Source of the DNA: Akkermansia muciniphila
GTDB taxonomy: Bacteria > Verrucomicrobiota > Verrucomicrobiia > Verrucomicrobiales > Akkermansiaceae
Assembly: GCA_945874895.1 (NCBI GenBank)
Contig: CAMCIC010000001.1
Coordinates: 186,001-250,000 of the forward strand
Reading direction: 5' to 3'
DNA: 64,000 nucleotides
The notes under the pieces were generated by a model. The model searched no databases, was not told the DNA's origin, and saw only the letters and a program-made list of their open reading frames with translations. Made by a program: the position numbers and the translations under genes. The first letter of the stretch is position 1, and each line of letters begins with the position of its first letter. Of the stretch, positions 9,351 to 19,145 are shown piece by piece.

Positions 9351-10589
9351 TTATTTCTTCTCATAGATGCCCGAGCGACCGCTGACAAAAAATGCGCACA
9401 AGCATGCAATGGCGAAAAGAATCGTGTAATGAGGACCAAACAACTCCATGCCCAGTATCGTGCAGGTCAGAGGCGCGTTAGCTGCCCCCGCAAAGACTGC
9501 CAGCATTCCCAATCCGGCCCATAACTCCACTGGTTGCCCTGAGAGCATCGCCAACGCATTACCGAGGGCGGCTCCGATGAAAAAAAGCGGTGTGACTTCG
9601 CCGCCTTTGAAGCCGCTCGACAACGTGATGACTGTGAAGAGCATCTTCCAAAACCAGCTCCATGTGTCGGCCCCACCGACTGAAAAACAGGACAGTAAGT
9701 CTATTCCACCGGCCCTCTGCGCGGAAACGCCTAGTCCTAGATAATCTGCTGTGCCCAGAACATAAACCATGGCGATCAAGAAAAAACCCCCTACACAAGG
9801 ACGAGCCCATGTATTGGGACTCAAACTCGCGATGAGATCCGGTGCTTTGTGCGATATCCAAACAAAAACGCGACTGCAGATGCCGAAGGCAAACGCCGCA
9901 AGAATGACGATACCCACTGTGCTCCACGTCATGCCCCAAAACCCCTCACGTGTCAGTCCAAGTGTCCGGTAATCGATATGAACCACCCCCCATCCACGGC
10001 AAGTCACATGGCCGATCCATGCACTCAACCAGCAAGGGAGCAACATCCCGGTTTGCCACCGACCGCGCACGGGCAACTCAGCCGCAAATATGCCTCCAGC
10101 CCAAGGAGTCCCGAATACCGAGCCAAATCCACCCGCAATGCCGGCCATCAATAGCATTCTCCGCTGCGTCGGAGTGAGCGAAAACAGCCGCGACAACCAA
10201 GCCGATATCGCTCCACCCATCTGCACCGCCGTGCCCTCCCTTCCCGCAGATCCGCCGCACAGGTGGGTCAGCAGAGTCGACACCAAAACCATAGGCGCCA
10301 TACGCAAAGGCACATTACCTTCATTCTGCCGAATCTCCTCAACTAGCAACACGTTGCCCCGCGCCGCGAGCGCACCGTAACGATCGTAGAACCAAACCAT
10401 CCCCATGCCTGCAAAAGGAAGCAGCAACAGGAGCCAAGGATTTCTCCCGTACCACTCTGTCACGCAGTCGAGACTCACCAAAAACAAAGCACTGAGAGAT
10501 CCGCAGATCACCCCGGTCAAGCCCAAGGCAGCAACGAAACGCAAATTCCGCAGCGCATCGTTCCCCTCTATGGCTGGATCGTCAGGCAT
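9351..10589 (-). CDS. CLC-family antiporter or channel, probably fluoride-type
   Basis: A 412-residue polytopic inner-membrane protein of the CLC family. The motif GREGT occurs in CGGSAGREGTAVQMGG, with the gating Glu retained, and the later block GFKGGEVTPLFFIG replaces the usual GxFxP loop. As I recall, these variants, together with RGNVLL in place of GSGIP, are features of the CLC(F) fluoride/proton antiporters, so fluoride export is a reasonable inference but not proven. No fluoride riboswitch is possible directly upstream because the gene starts 12 bp after kdsD. It may therefore be read through from kdsD. Confidence 0.85.
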   Translation of the reverse strand: MPDDPAIEGNDALRNLRFVAALGLTGVICGSLSALFLVSLDCVTEWYGRNPWLLLLLPFAGMGMVWFYDRYGALAARGNVLLVEEIRQNEGNVPLRMAPMVLVSTLLTHLCGGSAGREGTAVQMGGAISAWLSRLFSLTPTQRRMLLMAGIAGGFGSVFGTPWAGGIFAAELPVRGRWQTGMLLPCWLSAWIGHVTCRGWGVVHIDYRTLGLTREGFWGMTWSTVGIVILAAFAFGICSRVFVWISHKAPDLIASLSPNTWARPCVGGFFLIAMVYVLGTADYLGLGVSAQRAGGIDLLSCFSVGGADTWSWFWKMLFTVITLSSGFKGGEVTPLFFIGAALGNALAMLSGQPVELWAGLGMLAVFAGAANAPLTCTILGMELFGPHYTILFAIACLCAFFVSGRSGIYEKK

Positions 10590-10600
10590 CCGCGATCTCG

Positions 10601-11575
10601 TTAGACAATGCGCAAACGCGCCAAGTCCTGGGTATCCACAAGACCGACAGGCATACCCTCGTCGTCCAGCACCACCACATCATCAATCCGGTGCGACCCG
10701 ATCGTGTTCACCGCCTGAACGGCGAGTGAGGAAGCGCGCACAGTCACGGGTTGACGCGTCATGAATCGAGCCACGGCTTGTAATCCGAGCTGAGGATCAC
10801 GTTGAAAAGATCTTACGAAATCCCCGTGCGTAAAAACGCCAGCGAGGGAGCCGTCATCGGTCAGCACGACACAGGCGCCTGAGCGCGCACGAGTCATCGC
10901 CACCAAAGCATCATTCACTGTCGCCGTTTCTTGAATCGTCGCCCAAGCGTCGCCACTGCGCATGATATCTGCCACCTTGGTCAGAAGCGCGCGCCCCAAT
11001 GATCCACCGGGATGATAACGGGCGAAATCATCTTCCGTAAATCCTCTCAGTTGCAACAAAGCCATGGCTATGGCATCGCCCATGACCAGCATGGCGGTGG
11101 AAGAAGAAGTGGGCGCCAAGTTCAGCGGACAGGCTTCGCGCTCGACGGAGGTGTCGAGGATGAGATCCGCATGCTCGGCAAGCGTGGAGTTCTGCCTACC
11201 CGTCAATGCAATCAATACGCCTGCTGACCGTTTCAAGTGCGGCAGCAAGTGCAACAATTCCGCGGTCTCACCCGAATAGGACAAGGCTAACACCGCATCT
11301 CCTTCGCTGAGCAGACCGAGGTCTCCGTGCAGGGCATTTTGTGAGTGCAATACGACCGCGGTGGCGCCGGTGGAATTCAAAGTCGCCGCGATTTTGTGAC
11401 CAACGTTGCCCGATTTCCCCACACCCACGACCACGATCTTGCCCCGTTTTTCCAGCACTTCGCGCAAGGCTTCTACAGCCTGGGAGAAAGAAGAATCGAG
11501 CCGGTTCGCCATCACCTGCAAGGCATCTGCCTCTTGCAGAATCACTTGTTTTGCCAAATCTATCACACGACTCAT
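10601..11575 (-). CDS. kdsD: Arabinose-5-phosphate isomerase (KdsD)
   Basis: A 324-residue cytoplasmic enzyme that interconverts ribulose-5-phosphate and arabinose-5-phosphate, the first step to the KDO sugar of lipopolysaccharide. The N-terminal SIS domain has VVVGVGKSGNVG and LALSYSGETAELL; the middle shows HPGGSLGRALL, a KdsD/GutQ block. Two CBS domains follow from about residue 205 (VADIMRSGDAW and FMTRQPVTV). Length and domain order match the family. It is the first gene of a pair with the CLC transporter and divergent from uxaC. Confidence 0.95.
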   Translation of the reverse strand: MSRVIDLAKQVILQEADALQVMANRLDSSFSQAVEALREVLEKRGKIVVVGVGKSGNVGHKIAATLNSTGATAVVLHSQNALHGDLGLLSEGDAVLALSYSGETAELLHLLPHLKRSAGVLIALTGRQNSTLAEHADLILDTSVEREACPLNLAPTSSSTAMLVMGDAIAMALLQLRGFTEDDFARYHPGGSLGRALLTKVADIMRSGDAWATIQETATVNDALVAMTRARSGACVVLTDDGSLAGVFTHGDFVRSFQRDPQLGLQAVARFMTRQPVTVRASSLAVQAVNTIGSHRIDDVVVLDDEGMPVGLVDTQDLARLRIV

Positions 11576-11887
11576 AGCTCAGAAAAAATGCCGCCCAAAG
11601 GCGATTTGAAGTGATTCCTCATTTCTGCCGCTTGGGTTCATCTTTGGGGTCATCCAAAGATTTTCGCGCGATGAAACATGTGGGTCCGTCATTGTTTTAG
11701 TAGGGATTGTCGTGTGATGCTCGTTTTTCCCCATTTGACACGGCTCAGCAAGAAAAGAATTTTTAATTTTTGCGCGCGACCTATGTGAGGCAGCGATTCG
11801 AGCACAAATGAAGCATCGAGCGGAAATTTGTCTGAAAAATGCACGGTGCTTGACTTGTATTGTGGAATCAGCCATTTCCACTTGAAA
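11576..11887. other. Divergent intergenic region between kdsD and uxaC
   Basis: This 312-bp stretch has no convincing gene. It must hold the promoters for both divergent genes. A TTGACA hexamer near 11736 on the plus strand is a possible -35 box, but no convincing -10 box stands at the right distance. No riboswitch or strong hairpin was recognised. Confidence 0.4.
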
Positions 11888-13285
11888 ATGAACTACTTGC
11901 ACAACGACTTTTTTCTCCATAGCGCGACAGCGCAGCGACTGTATCATGAAGTGGCGGAGCACGCCCCCATCTACGACTACCACTGTCACCTTTCACCGGC
12001 CGAGATCGCCACGAATCACCGCTGGAATAACATCACAGAACTTTGGTTAGGAGGAGACCACTACAAATGGCGCTTGTTGAGAGCCAATGGTGTGGCGGAA
12101 AAATTCATCACCGGCGATGCCTCGCCACGGGAGAAATTCCAGGCGTGGGCAGAAACCGTTCCGTTCACGTTGCGCAATCCCATGCACCATTGGGTTCACA
12201 TGGAGCTGCGTCGATACTTCGGCATCGAAGAACTCCTCACGCCCGACACCGCCGAGTCGATTTGGACACGCTGCAACGCCGCATTGGCCGAGGCTGATTT
12301 CTGTGTGCACGGCTTACTGAAAAAATTCCGCGTGGAAATGGTTGGCACCACCGATGACCCGGCAGATTCCCTCGATCATCATCACACCATCCGCGAGTCA
12401 TCCCTGACCACCAAAGTTTTGCCGACCTTTCGCCCTGACAAAGCATTTGCCATCGACCAAGGATCAGCCTACGCGGCATGGATCGAAAAACTTGCCGCAA
12501 CCTGCGGAAAAACGATTTCCTCACTCGACGATCTGTGTGCAGCTCTGCGCCAACGCCACGATGACTTTCACGCTGCAGGAGCTAGGATGTCAGACCATGG
12601 TCTGGACCACTGCCCGGCGGTCGATTGCGATGAAGCCACGGCGGCATCGATTTTCCAAAAAGCCATAACTGGGGGCAGTGTCACGCTGATGGAGAAAGAG
12701 CAATTTACGCACCATTTGATGGTGCTATTCGGCGAGCTCGACGCAGAAAAAGGTTGGACCAAACAACTTCACCTCGGTCCGTTCCGAAATGTCAATTCGC
12801 GCATGGCACGGCAGCTCGGACCCGATAGCGGTTTTGACACGATCGGCGACAGCCCGCAAGGTCACGGACTGGTGCACTACCTCGATACACTCGCTTCACG
12901 CGACAAACTTCCTGGCGTGATTCTTTACAATATCAATCCTCGCGACAACTACCTTTTCTCTGCTCTTACCGGTGCGTTTCAGGATGGAACCCGCGCCGGA
13001 AAAATCCAGTTCGGCTCGGGCTGGTGGTTTCTTGATCAAAAGGACGGCATGGAACTTCAATTGAATGCTCTATGCTCCACTGGGCTGCTTTCCCGCTTCG
13101 TCGGCATGCTAACGGACTCCCGCAGCTTCCTCTCTTTTCCACGGCACGAGTATTTCCGCCGCATCCTCTGTGAAATGATCGGCAGCGAGGCCGAGCGGGG
13201 CGAATTGCCCGATGACTTCGGAGTGCTATCGAAACTGATCGCGGACGTCTGCTCGGAAAATGCCAGAAACATGTTAGATCTCTGA
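11888..13285 (+). CDS. uxaC: Glucuronate isomerase (uronate isomerase)
   Basis: A 465-residue amidohydrolase-superfamily enzyme that isomerises D-glucuronate to D-fructuronate and D-galacturonate to D-tagaturonate. The start at 11888 is chosen because MNYLHNDFFLHSATAQRLYH matches the family N-terminus. Metal and substrate blocks are visible: IYDYHCHLSP (HxH), VGTTDDPADSLDHH, FRPDKA, LHLGPFRNVN and GWWFLDQKDGM. Length is normal. It points to use of uronic acids, for example from glycosaminoglycans or pectin. A CAP-domain gene follows 5 bp later. Confidence 0.96.
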   Translation: MNYLHNDFFLHSATAQRLYHEVAEHAPIYDYHCHLSPAEIATNHRWNNITELWLGGDHYKWRLLRANGVAEKFITGDASPREKFQAWAETVPFTLRNPMHHWVHMELRRYFGIEELLTPDTAESIWTRCNAALAEADFCVHGLLKKFRVEMVGTTDDPADSLDHHHTIRESSLTTKVLPTFRPDKAFAIDQGSAYAAWIEKLAATCGKTISSLDDLCAALRQRHDDFHAAGARMSDHGLDHCPAVDCDEATAASIFQKAITGGSVTLMEKEQFTHHLMVLFGELDAEKGWTKQLHLGPFRNVNSRMARQLGPDSGFDTIGDSPQGHGLVHYLDTLASRDKLPGVILYNINPRDNYLFSALTGAFQDGTRAGKIQFGSGWWFLDQKDGMELQLNALCSTGLLSRFVGMLTDSRSFLSFPRHEYFRRILCEMIGSEAERGELPDDFGVLSKLIADVCSENARNMLDL

Positions 13286-13290
13286 GCCCT

Positions 13291-14310
13291 ATGTCGGCCG
13301 TGACGAAACCCCTGCTTGTCCTTCTGCTCTCCTCAACTTTGCTCCTAGCCGCCCCACCGGCATCGGATGAATTGCTCGCAGGCTTGCAAACCTGCATGGG
13401 AAATGGCACTCGGGTCGATCCTTTGCTCGAGCACCTGAAGGAAATGCCTTCACCAGAGCGGAAAAAACTCTCGGCAGCGCTCGAACGAGCCTGGCCGCAG
13501 ATTCGCTCGCAATACCTATCCAGTTTGGAAAAAGCGGCAAAAACCATAAGCTCGGGAGCGCAAAAAAGCAAAAGTCAGGCGCGCATTCGCGAATTGCGAG
13601 CTCAGTTTCTGGAGGTTTACGGAATGGGAGAAGACACCATGAAACCCCTGCTGAATAGCAAAAGCATGCCCGCAGTCGAAGAATTGCAAGCCCTCATGCT
13701 TCCCTCCACAGATTCCGTTATCCAGGCCGGTGGCGACGCACTCGCCAAGTTGCATCACAAGGCGAACGTCTTAGCGACTTTTCGTGATGCCGCGCTCAAA
13801 GCCGACATCACCACCATTCCTGCTGATTCCATGACAACGCTGCTAGAAGCAGAGAAAAAGACAGTCGGTGACATCTCGCGGATCGATCGAGACGCCCAAC
13901 GCATCCTCGCGATGAATGCCAAGATTGCCGCTAAGGAAAAAATCCCTGCGGAAGAAACCAAAGGCATCGAAGAATGCAACCTCTGGCGTTTGTTGGTAGG
14001 ATTGAAGGCTTGTGTCATCGACCCTAAGCTATGCGATACCGCGCGCGATCACTCCAAAGACATGGCCGAGCAGGGATTTTTTGCACACGAAAGTCCCGTC
14101 GCAGGAAAAAAAACACCGTGGGATCGCGCAAAGAACTTCGGAACCAGTGCCGCGGGAGAGAACATTTTCGCGGGATCCCCGTCAGCCCACGAGGCCAATC
14201 GCGGTTGGTTCTATTCGCCGGGTCACCACAAAAACATGTTCCATCCCGGACAAGTGCGCATCGGACTCGGCCAGCACGGCCAGCACTGGACGCAGATGTT
14301 CGGTCACTGA
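13291..14310 (+). CDS. Secreted CAP/SCP-domain protein
   Basis: A 339-residue secreted protein with a signal peptide (residues 1-20). Residues 20-225 are helical and charged with no family recognised. The C-terminal 110 residues form a CAP (SCP/PR-1) domain: CDTARDHSKDMAEQGFFAH, ESPVAGKKTPWDRA, AGENIFAG, and GWFYSPGHHKNMFHP with the conserved His pair. Bacterial CAP proteins bind lipids or act at the envelope; the activity is unknown. It starts 5 bp after uxaC and is probably co-transcribed, although the functional link is not obvious. Confidence 0.85.
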   Translation: MSAVTKPLLVLLLSSTLLLAAPPASDELLAGLQTCMGNGTRVDPLLEHLKEMPSPERKKLSAALERAWPQIRSQYLSSLEKAAKTISSGAQKSKSQARIRELRAQFLEVYGMGEDTMKPLLNSKSMPAVEELQALMLPSTDSVIQAGGDALAKLHHKANVLATFRDAALKADITTIPADSMTTLLEAEKKTVGDISRIDRDAQRILAMNAKIAAKEKIPAEETKGIEECNLWRLLVGLKACVIDPKLCDTARDHSKDMAEQGFFAHESPVAGKKTPWDRAKNFGTSAAGENIFAGSPSAHEANRGWFYSPGHHKNMFHPGQVRIGLGQHGQHWTQMFGH

Positions 14311-14478
14311 TGGGGACCAGCTTCCTACGCTCCGAGCCTTGGTTGCGATGCCTCTTGCAAGCATGGCCGCGGAGATGAATGAACCGATGCCGAAATCGAG
14401 ATCCTCATCACACGAAATAAGACCACATCTCCCCCTGCGATGATGCATTTTGTCAGCCTCTGGCAAACGAAAATTTTC

Positions 14479-14507
14479 TTGACACCCAAAGCGCCGACAC
14501 GCATAGT
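14479..14507 (+). promoter_or_regulatory. Sigma-70-like promoter of the TPR-Exb operon
   Basis: TTGACA at 14479-14484 is a perfect -35 box. After a 17-bp spacer, CATAGT at 14502-14507 matches four of six -10 bases. The first gene starts at 14534. An inverted repeat, GCGCCG at 14491 and CGGCGC at 14509-14514 with inner CAC/GTG, spans the -10 box and could be an operator. Confidence 0.7.
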
Positions 14508-14533
14508 GCGGCGCAAGCAAAAAACCTATTGCT

Positions 14534-17365
14534 ATGAACATTTTCCGATACGGGCACATCTCTTTCTTACTATTCACATCGTTTCTTACCTCCGCGAATG
14601 CACAGGTGGATTTGAATGTAGCCATGAGCGAGGGCCTCAAATCGTATTCTGCCAAGGATTATGCCAAAGCGATTGAGAATTTCACCAAAATCACCAACTC
14701 AGTCAAAGAAAAATCACCCGAATCGGTGGTCTACTGCCTTGCTTTTTCTTACTACAACCAACTGATGTATGAGGATGCGAGCAAAATGTTCTCCATGCAT
14801 GCTGCGAGCTACCCGACTCACAAAAACGCCTCCGAGGTCCAGTTGTTCTTGGGGCGCAGCCTGCTCACTCTCGAGGGTCGTGAGTCCGATGCCTTGAAGG
14901 CACTCGGCCTCGCCGCAAAGGATCCGAATTACATCGAAGAGGCTCGCCTGTATGCTGCTGAAGCATACATCAAGAAAAACGACACCGAAAAGGCGGCCAA
15001 TGTGCTCAAAATGGCCATCGCTGACAAACTTTCCGGAGTGGGATTGATCCGCGCCTGCCTTCAACTAGCAGACCTCTACATCGAAAAAGACGAGCTCGAC
15101 AAAGCCGCCGAGCAGCTCAAAATGGTTCAGTCCACTCCCAACTACCCTGACGTGATCGTCGCGGTCAATCATCGCTTTGTGCAGATTGGCGATAAGCACT
15201 TGGATGGGAAAAAATACAACAGCGCGCTCTCGGTTTACTCATCCGTCAAGCCTCACGCCCAGGTGGTCGCCACCCAAGAGGACCGTCTGCAAACACTCGA
15301 AAAAAACATCGTGTTGTTGAGCAGGAGACTTGAAGAAGACCGCAAGGCGAACAGAAACGTGCTGCGCACGCAAGAAGACCAACTCGCCATCATGAAAGCA
15401 ACGGCGGAGCAGTTGACCAAAATTTTGGCAGAGGTCAAAGCGCTGAAGGAATACGATGCCGTTCTGAGATATCGCATCTCACGATGCTACTTCAACATGG
15501 AGCGCTACTGGATTGCCACCTCAGCCTTTGAATCCATCTACAAAGACTACCCTACATTTGACGATGCTTCCACATCGCTCTTCGGAGCCGTCATTTGTCA
15601 CACAAAGCTGAACTTGGTGGATGGCACTCTCAAGCTCTGCTCCGTGTATCTTGAAAAATACAAAGACGGCAAATATGTCGATCAGATTGCAGAAATCAAA
15701 GCATCGACATTGATCAACCAGAACCGAGCCAAGGAAACCATTGAATTCATCACGAAATTCCTCGATACAAATCCCAAAACGACAAACAAAGAGAAATTTT
15801 TCTTTCTGCTGACGAACACGCGTTTCTCGAATTCCCAGTATGACGAGGCTGCTGCAGGATACGACACACTGATCAAAGACTACCCCCAATCCCTCAACAA
15901 AGAAGACTATGTCTACCGTAGGGCTCTTTGCAGCTTTTTGAGAAATCAATACGAAGAGACCCTGGATGGTTTCAACAACTACGAAAAAAGCTACCCATCG
16001 GGTCTTTACAATACGGACATCCAGTATCGTCGCGGTATCATCTTGCTCGCACAGGCAGCTCAAGAAAAAGATCCTAAAAAACAAGCGGACACCTACGAAA
16101 ATCTCTACAAAACGATGGATCGTTTGCTGCAGAATCAGAATACGATCGATTTCCGCGGACAGATTTACACCTTGATCGCCGATGCAAAAAATGCCCAAGG
16201 CGACAACGGCGCGGCGGCCACGAACTACGCACTAGCCGTTAAGTTTGCCAACGGCGACCAAAATGTGATTCAGTATGCACTTGAAGAGGCCACAAACTCC
16301 CTCAAGGGCAATCGTCGGTGGACTGAGTTGCGCGAGTTGTGGGAACTGTTTTTGCAGAAAAATCCTGGCCATGCGATGGAGCTGAGAGGCGTCAGTGAGC
16401 TTTGCAAGCTATACATCCGAGAGCAACAGGAAGCCAAAGCGAAAGAGACCTTGCTGACCTATGTCATGAAGGACATTCACAATCCCCGCTCGGAATATGT
16501 GGAAATGCTTTTGAGCCAATTCGCATCGCTCTACGTTCCAAAACGCAAAGTAAAAGTCGCAAATGCAGCCACCCAACCGGCACCTCTTCCTCCTGAAAAA
16601 GTCATCGCCGAGATCATGTCGGCGTTGCAACTGCCCGAAGAGAATCACAGCATGACCTACTTGGCACGCCTGCAGTTTGTGAAAGCAGAATATGCCCGGA
16701 TGGTCCGAGATGACCGGATGTATAAGTCTGCACTCAACATCATCGGCACCACCTACTCTCCCGAATCTCTGAGCCCCACAGTGCTTGCTCTGGTGGGTAA
16801 CCAATTGTTTGAGGAAAAGAGATACGATGAGGCCAAAAAGTTTTACAGCCGCCTGCGCACTTCCTACCCTGATTCTTACTACGGCGAAGCTGGACCTATC
16901 GGAATCGGTCTCATTGAACTGCAAATGCGTAACTTCCAAGACGCACTGGACGCCTTCAACGAATCTCTCAGCAAGCCCACCAGTGGAATGATCAAGGAGG
17001 CCACCTTCGGCAAAGGCCGCGCGCTCATGGGTCTTGGGAAGATCCAAGAAGCTGCAGAGCTCTTCAAAGAAGTCATTGCCACCAAAGAATGGAGAGGTGC
17101 TGAGAAAGCCGGCGCGATCTACTACATGGGCGAAATCTCCGCGAAGCAAGGAGATTCCGGAACGGCACATGGCTATTTTCAACGAGTGTATCTCAGCCAC
17201 GCAGCCTATCCCGAATATGCCGCTAAGTCCTACTTGCGTGCTGTCGACATGCTGCGCAATGGTCTCAAACACGATGAAGCGAGAGCCACTTTGCAGGAAT
17301 TGATCAACCATCCCAAACTCAAAGACACCCCCGAAGCGAAAGAGGCGGCCAAGTCTATGAGATAA
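14534..17365 (+). CDS. Large secreted TPR protein of the Exb operon
   Basis: A 943-residue protein with a signal peptide ending near ANA (residues 22-24). Nearly the whole mature length is tetratricopeptide repeats, for example YAKAIENFTKITNS, YDEAAAGYDTLIKDYPQS and YDEAKKFYSRLRTSYPDS. A charged coiled-coil-like stretch is near residues 250-300. TPR solenoids of this sort act in the periplasm as scaffolds, like YbgF or BamD at smaller scale. It is the first gene of the operon with ExbB and ExbD homologues, so a role in linking an energised inner-membrane complex to the wall or outer membrane is inferred. Confidence 0.88.
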   Translation: MNIFRYGHISFLLFTSFLTSANAQVDLNVAMSEGLKSYSAKDYAKAIENFTKITNSVKEKSPESVVYCLAFSYYNQLMYEDASKMFSMHAASYPTHKNASEVQLFLGRSLLTLEGRESDALKALGLAAKDPNYIEEARLYAAEAYIKKNDTEKAANVLKMAIADKLSGVGLIRACLQLADLYIEKDELDKAAEQLKMVQSTPNYPDVIVAVNHRFVQIGDKHLDGKKYNSALSVYSSVKPHAQVVATQEDRLQTLEKNIVLLSRRLEEDRKANRNVLRTQEDQLAIMKATAEQLTKILAEVKALKEYDAVLRYRISRCYFNMERYWIATSAFESIYKDYPTFDDASTSLFGAVICHTKLNLVDGTLKLCSVYLEKYKDGKYVDQIAEIKASTLINQNRAKETIEFITKFLDTNPKTTNKEKFFFLLTNTRFSNSQYDEAAAGYDTLIKDYPQSLNKEDYVYRRALCSFLRNQYEETLDGFNNYEKSYPSGLYNTDIQYRRGIILLAQAAQEKDPKKQADTYENLYKTMDRLLQNQNTIDFRGQIYTLIADAKNAQGDNGAAATNYALAVKFANGDQNVIQYALEEATNSLKGNRRWTELRELWELFLQKNPGHAMELRGVSELCKLYIREQQEAKAKETLLTYVMKDIHNPRSEYVEMLLSQFASLYVPKRKVKVANAATQPAPLPPEKVIAEIMSALQLPEENHSMTYLARLQFVKAEYARMVRDDRMYKSALNIIGTTYSPESLSPTVLALVGNQLFEEKRYDEAKKFYSRLRTSYPDSYYGEAGPIGIGLIELQMRNFQDALDAFNESLSKPTSGMIKEATFGKGRALMGLGKIQEAAELFKEVIATKEWRGAEKAGAIYYMGEISAKQGDSGTAHGYFQRVYLSHAAYPEYAAKSYLRAVDMLRNGLKHDEARATLQELINHPKLKDTPEAKEAAKSMR

Positions 17366-17394
17366 GCTTTTCATCCCTATTCCCGATCTTTTTT

Positions 17395-18210
17395 ATGCGC
17401 ACCCTGTTATACGCCTCAGTTTACTTTGTTTTCTGTGCGATTTCGAACGGACAACAGTATCAATTGAAAAACGGACGACGTTTCGCTTTGAGCGAAGTCA
17501 AGATCGTCGACAAGAAGTTCGTCGCTTCCATTGTCACTCCTACCGGACTTCAAGAATATAACTTCACTTCCGCCGATATTTCCTCGGTGACCTTTCCTTA
17601 CTCAGAGCCTTTTGCAGAGGCTCAGAAATTATTCGTTCAGGAAAAATACAAGGACGCTTTGGACCAGCTTGAGCAGGTTTTCCAATCTCAAAAAGCTTAC
17701 ATCATGCTACCTGGTTCCTTGTGGTCCCAAGCCTTGATGCTACAGCTCGATATCATGGCAAAGACTGGCAAGAATGCGGACGACGCGAAGCAGATGAAGG
17801 ATGTCAACCTCATGGACCCTTCCGACATCGAAGCCGTAAATGAATTGGCGGATATTTTGAAAACACGGGAGATTTCCAAACTTCAAGAGACCGTCAAAAC
17901 CTCCGAAAACGTTCAAGTCCAGTCCCGCTCGCTGCTTCGCTGCGGCGACCTGCTCAAGGCCGAAGGCAAAATCGAAGAGGCTGCTAAGACTTACATGCTC
18001 GTTACCGCGTTTTTCTCCACTGAGCCGATGCTTTCTTTGCGAGCCACGGTCGCCGCTGCCGAATGCGTGTATCAAATGCAACGCAGAGAGGACGCCGTCA
18101 AACTCCTATCGGACTACATGATTGACAACCCCAACACGCCCTATAAAGACATATTTGAAACGAAAATAAAAATGTTCAAAACCACTGAAAAACCAAAAGT
18201 TGAAAAATGA
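17395..18210 (+). CDS. Secreted helical-repeat (TPR-like) protein
   Basis: A 271-residue protein with a signal peptide (MRTLLYASVYFVFCAISNG). The first 60 mature residues are beta-rich (YQLKNGRRFALSEVKIVDKK), followed by helical repeats: AQKLFVQEKYKDALDQLEQV, LLRCGDLLKAEGKIEEAAKT and AAECVYQMQRREDAVKLLSD. Two degenerate TPR pairs are likely. Its end overlaps the earliest possible start of the ExbB gene by four bases, which supports coupled translation. Probably a periplasmic partner of the larger TPR protein. Confidence 0.82.
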   Translation: MRTLLYASVYFVFCAISNGQQYQLKNGRRFALSEVKIVDKKFVASIVTPTGLQEYNFTSADISSVTFPYSEPFAEAQKLFVQEKYKDALDQLEQVFQSQKAYIMLPGSLWSQALMLQLDIMAKTGKNADDAKQMKDVNLMDPSDIEAVNELADILKTREISKLQETVKTSENVQVQSRSLLRCGDLLKAEGKIEEAAKTYMLVTAFFSTEPMLSLRATVAAAECVYQMQRREDAVKLLSDYMIDNPNTPYKDIFETKIKMFKTTEKPKVEK

Positions 18211-18257
18211 AAGACCAGACCCTTAATTACACTTCGAAAACCAACAACCCTACAATC

Positions 18258-19118
18258 ATGCAACGTTCCATCAAGAATTTCACCAAACGTATCAGATCCA
18301 TTTCCTTCATGATTTTCGCTGTTGCTTTTATGGCGATGTCATGCCCCGTGGTAGTAGCTGCTGAAGAGTCCGCGCCTGCCGCAACAGAAGAAGCTGCGAG
18401 CAAAGCGCCCAAGAAAAAAACACTTTTCGCCACCATCGCTCAAGGTGGATGGGTGATGTGGCCCATCGGTTTGTGCTCCGTGTTTACCATTTACCTGGTG
18501 GTCGACATGTATCTCAGACTGTCTCAGAAAAAATTGTGCCCTGAAGCAGAAGTGGAAAAGGCTAAGCAAATGTTTATGGCTGGGGACTACGTCAACTGCG
18601 TGCAAGCACTCAAGACCGTCAATTGCGCATTCAACAACTGCGTTCGCTACGGACTGAGTTTCGTAGGCAAGGGCAAGGAGCAGACGGAATCCGCTTTGCT
18701 GGCTGAAGTGGACCGTGAGAGCAACCGCCTCCAGAACCGAATCAATTACCTGTCCGTTATCGGTGTTTGTACTCCCATGATCGGATTGTTGGGCACAGTG
18801 GTGGGTATGATGGGTGCCTTCGATTCGCTCGGTTCCGGCGGTGCTGCTGGCGGTGGCGACGATACATCCGCGCTCTCCCACCACATCGGTGAGGTTTTGG
18901 TGGCAACGGCATCCGGTTTGTTCATCGCGATTCCAGCGTTCATGTTCTTCTACATGCTGCGCAACCGTCTTGCAGCTCAAATGCACGAGCTGGAAGATCA
19001 AGTCACATCTCTGTTCCGGAACATGCCTTATGAATACTTCCACGGTCTTGAAATCGGAGAAGATGTAACATATGCGGCGCTTCCGAATTGGTTAGAGCAG
19101 GCTCCTGCCAACGCTTGA
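18258..19118 (+). CDS. MotA/TolQ/ExbB proton channel protein
   Basis: A 286-residue inner-membrane protein of the ExbB/TolQ family. The start at 18258 gives a basic N-terminus and signal-like segment (RSISFMIFAVAFMAMS); an alternative ATG at 18207 overlaps the previous stop (ATGA) and adds 17 residues. Three membrane segments follow: WVMWPIGLCSVFTIYLVV, YLSVIGVCTPMIGLLGTVVG and VLVATASGLFIAIPAFMFFY. The block LLGTVVGMMGAF and the GEVLVATASGLFIAIPA segment are the family hallmarks. An N-terminal secretory segment before TM1 is an extra compared with E. coli ExbB. It would form the pentameric stator that uses proton flow with ExbD. Confidence 0.93.
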   Translation: MQRSIKNFTKRIRSISFMIFAVAFMAMSCPVVVAAEESAPAATEEAASKAPKKKTLFATIAQGGWVMWPIGLCSVFTIYLVVDMYLRLSQKKLCPEAEVEKAKQMFMAGDYVNCVQALKTVNCAFNNCVRYGLSFVGKGKEQTESALLAEVDRESNRLQNRINYLSVIGVCTPMIGLLGTVVGMMGAFDSLGSGGAAGGGDDTSALSHHIGEVLVATASGLFIAIPAFMFFYMLRNRLAAQMHELEDQVTSLFRNMPYEYFHGLEIGEDVTYAALPNWLEQAPANA

Positions 19119-19145
19119 CCTTCCGAAAACCAACTTTTTTGAATT

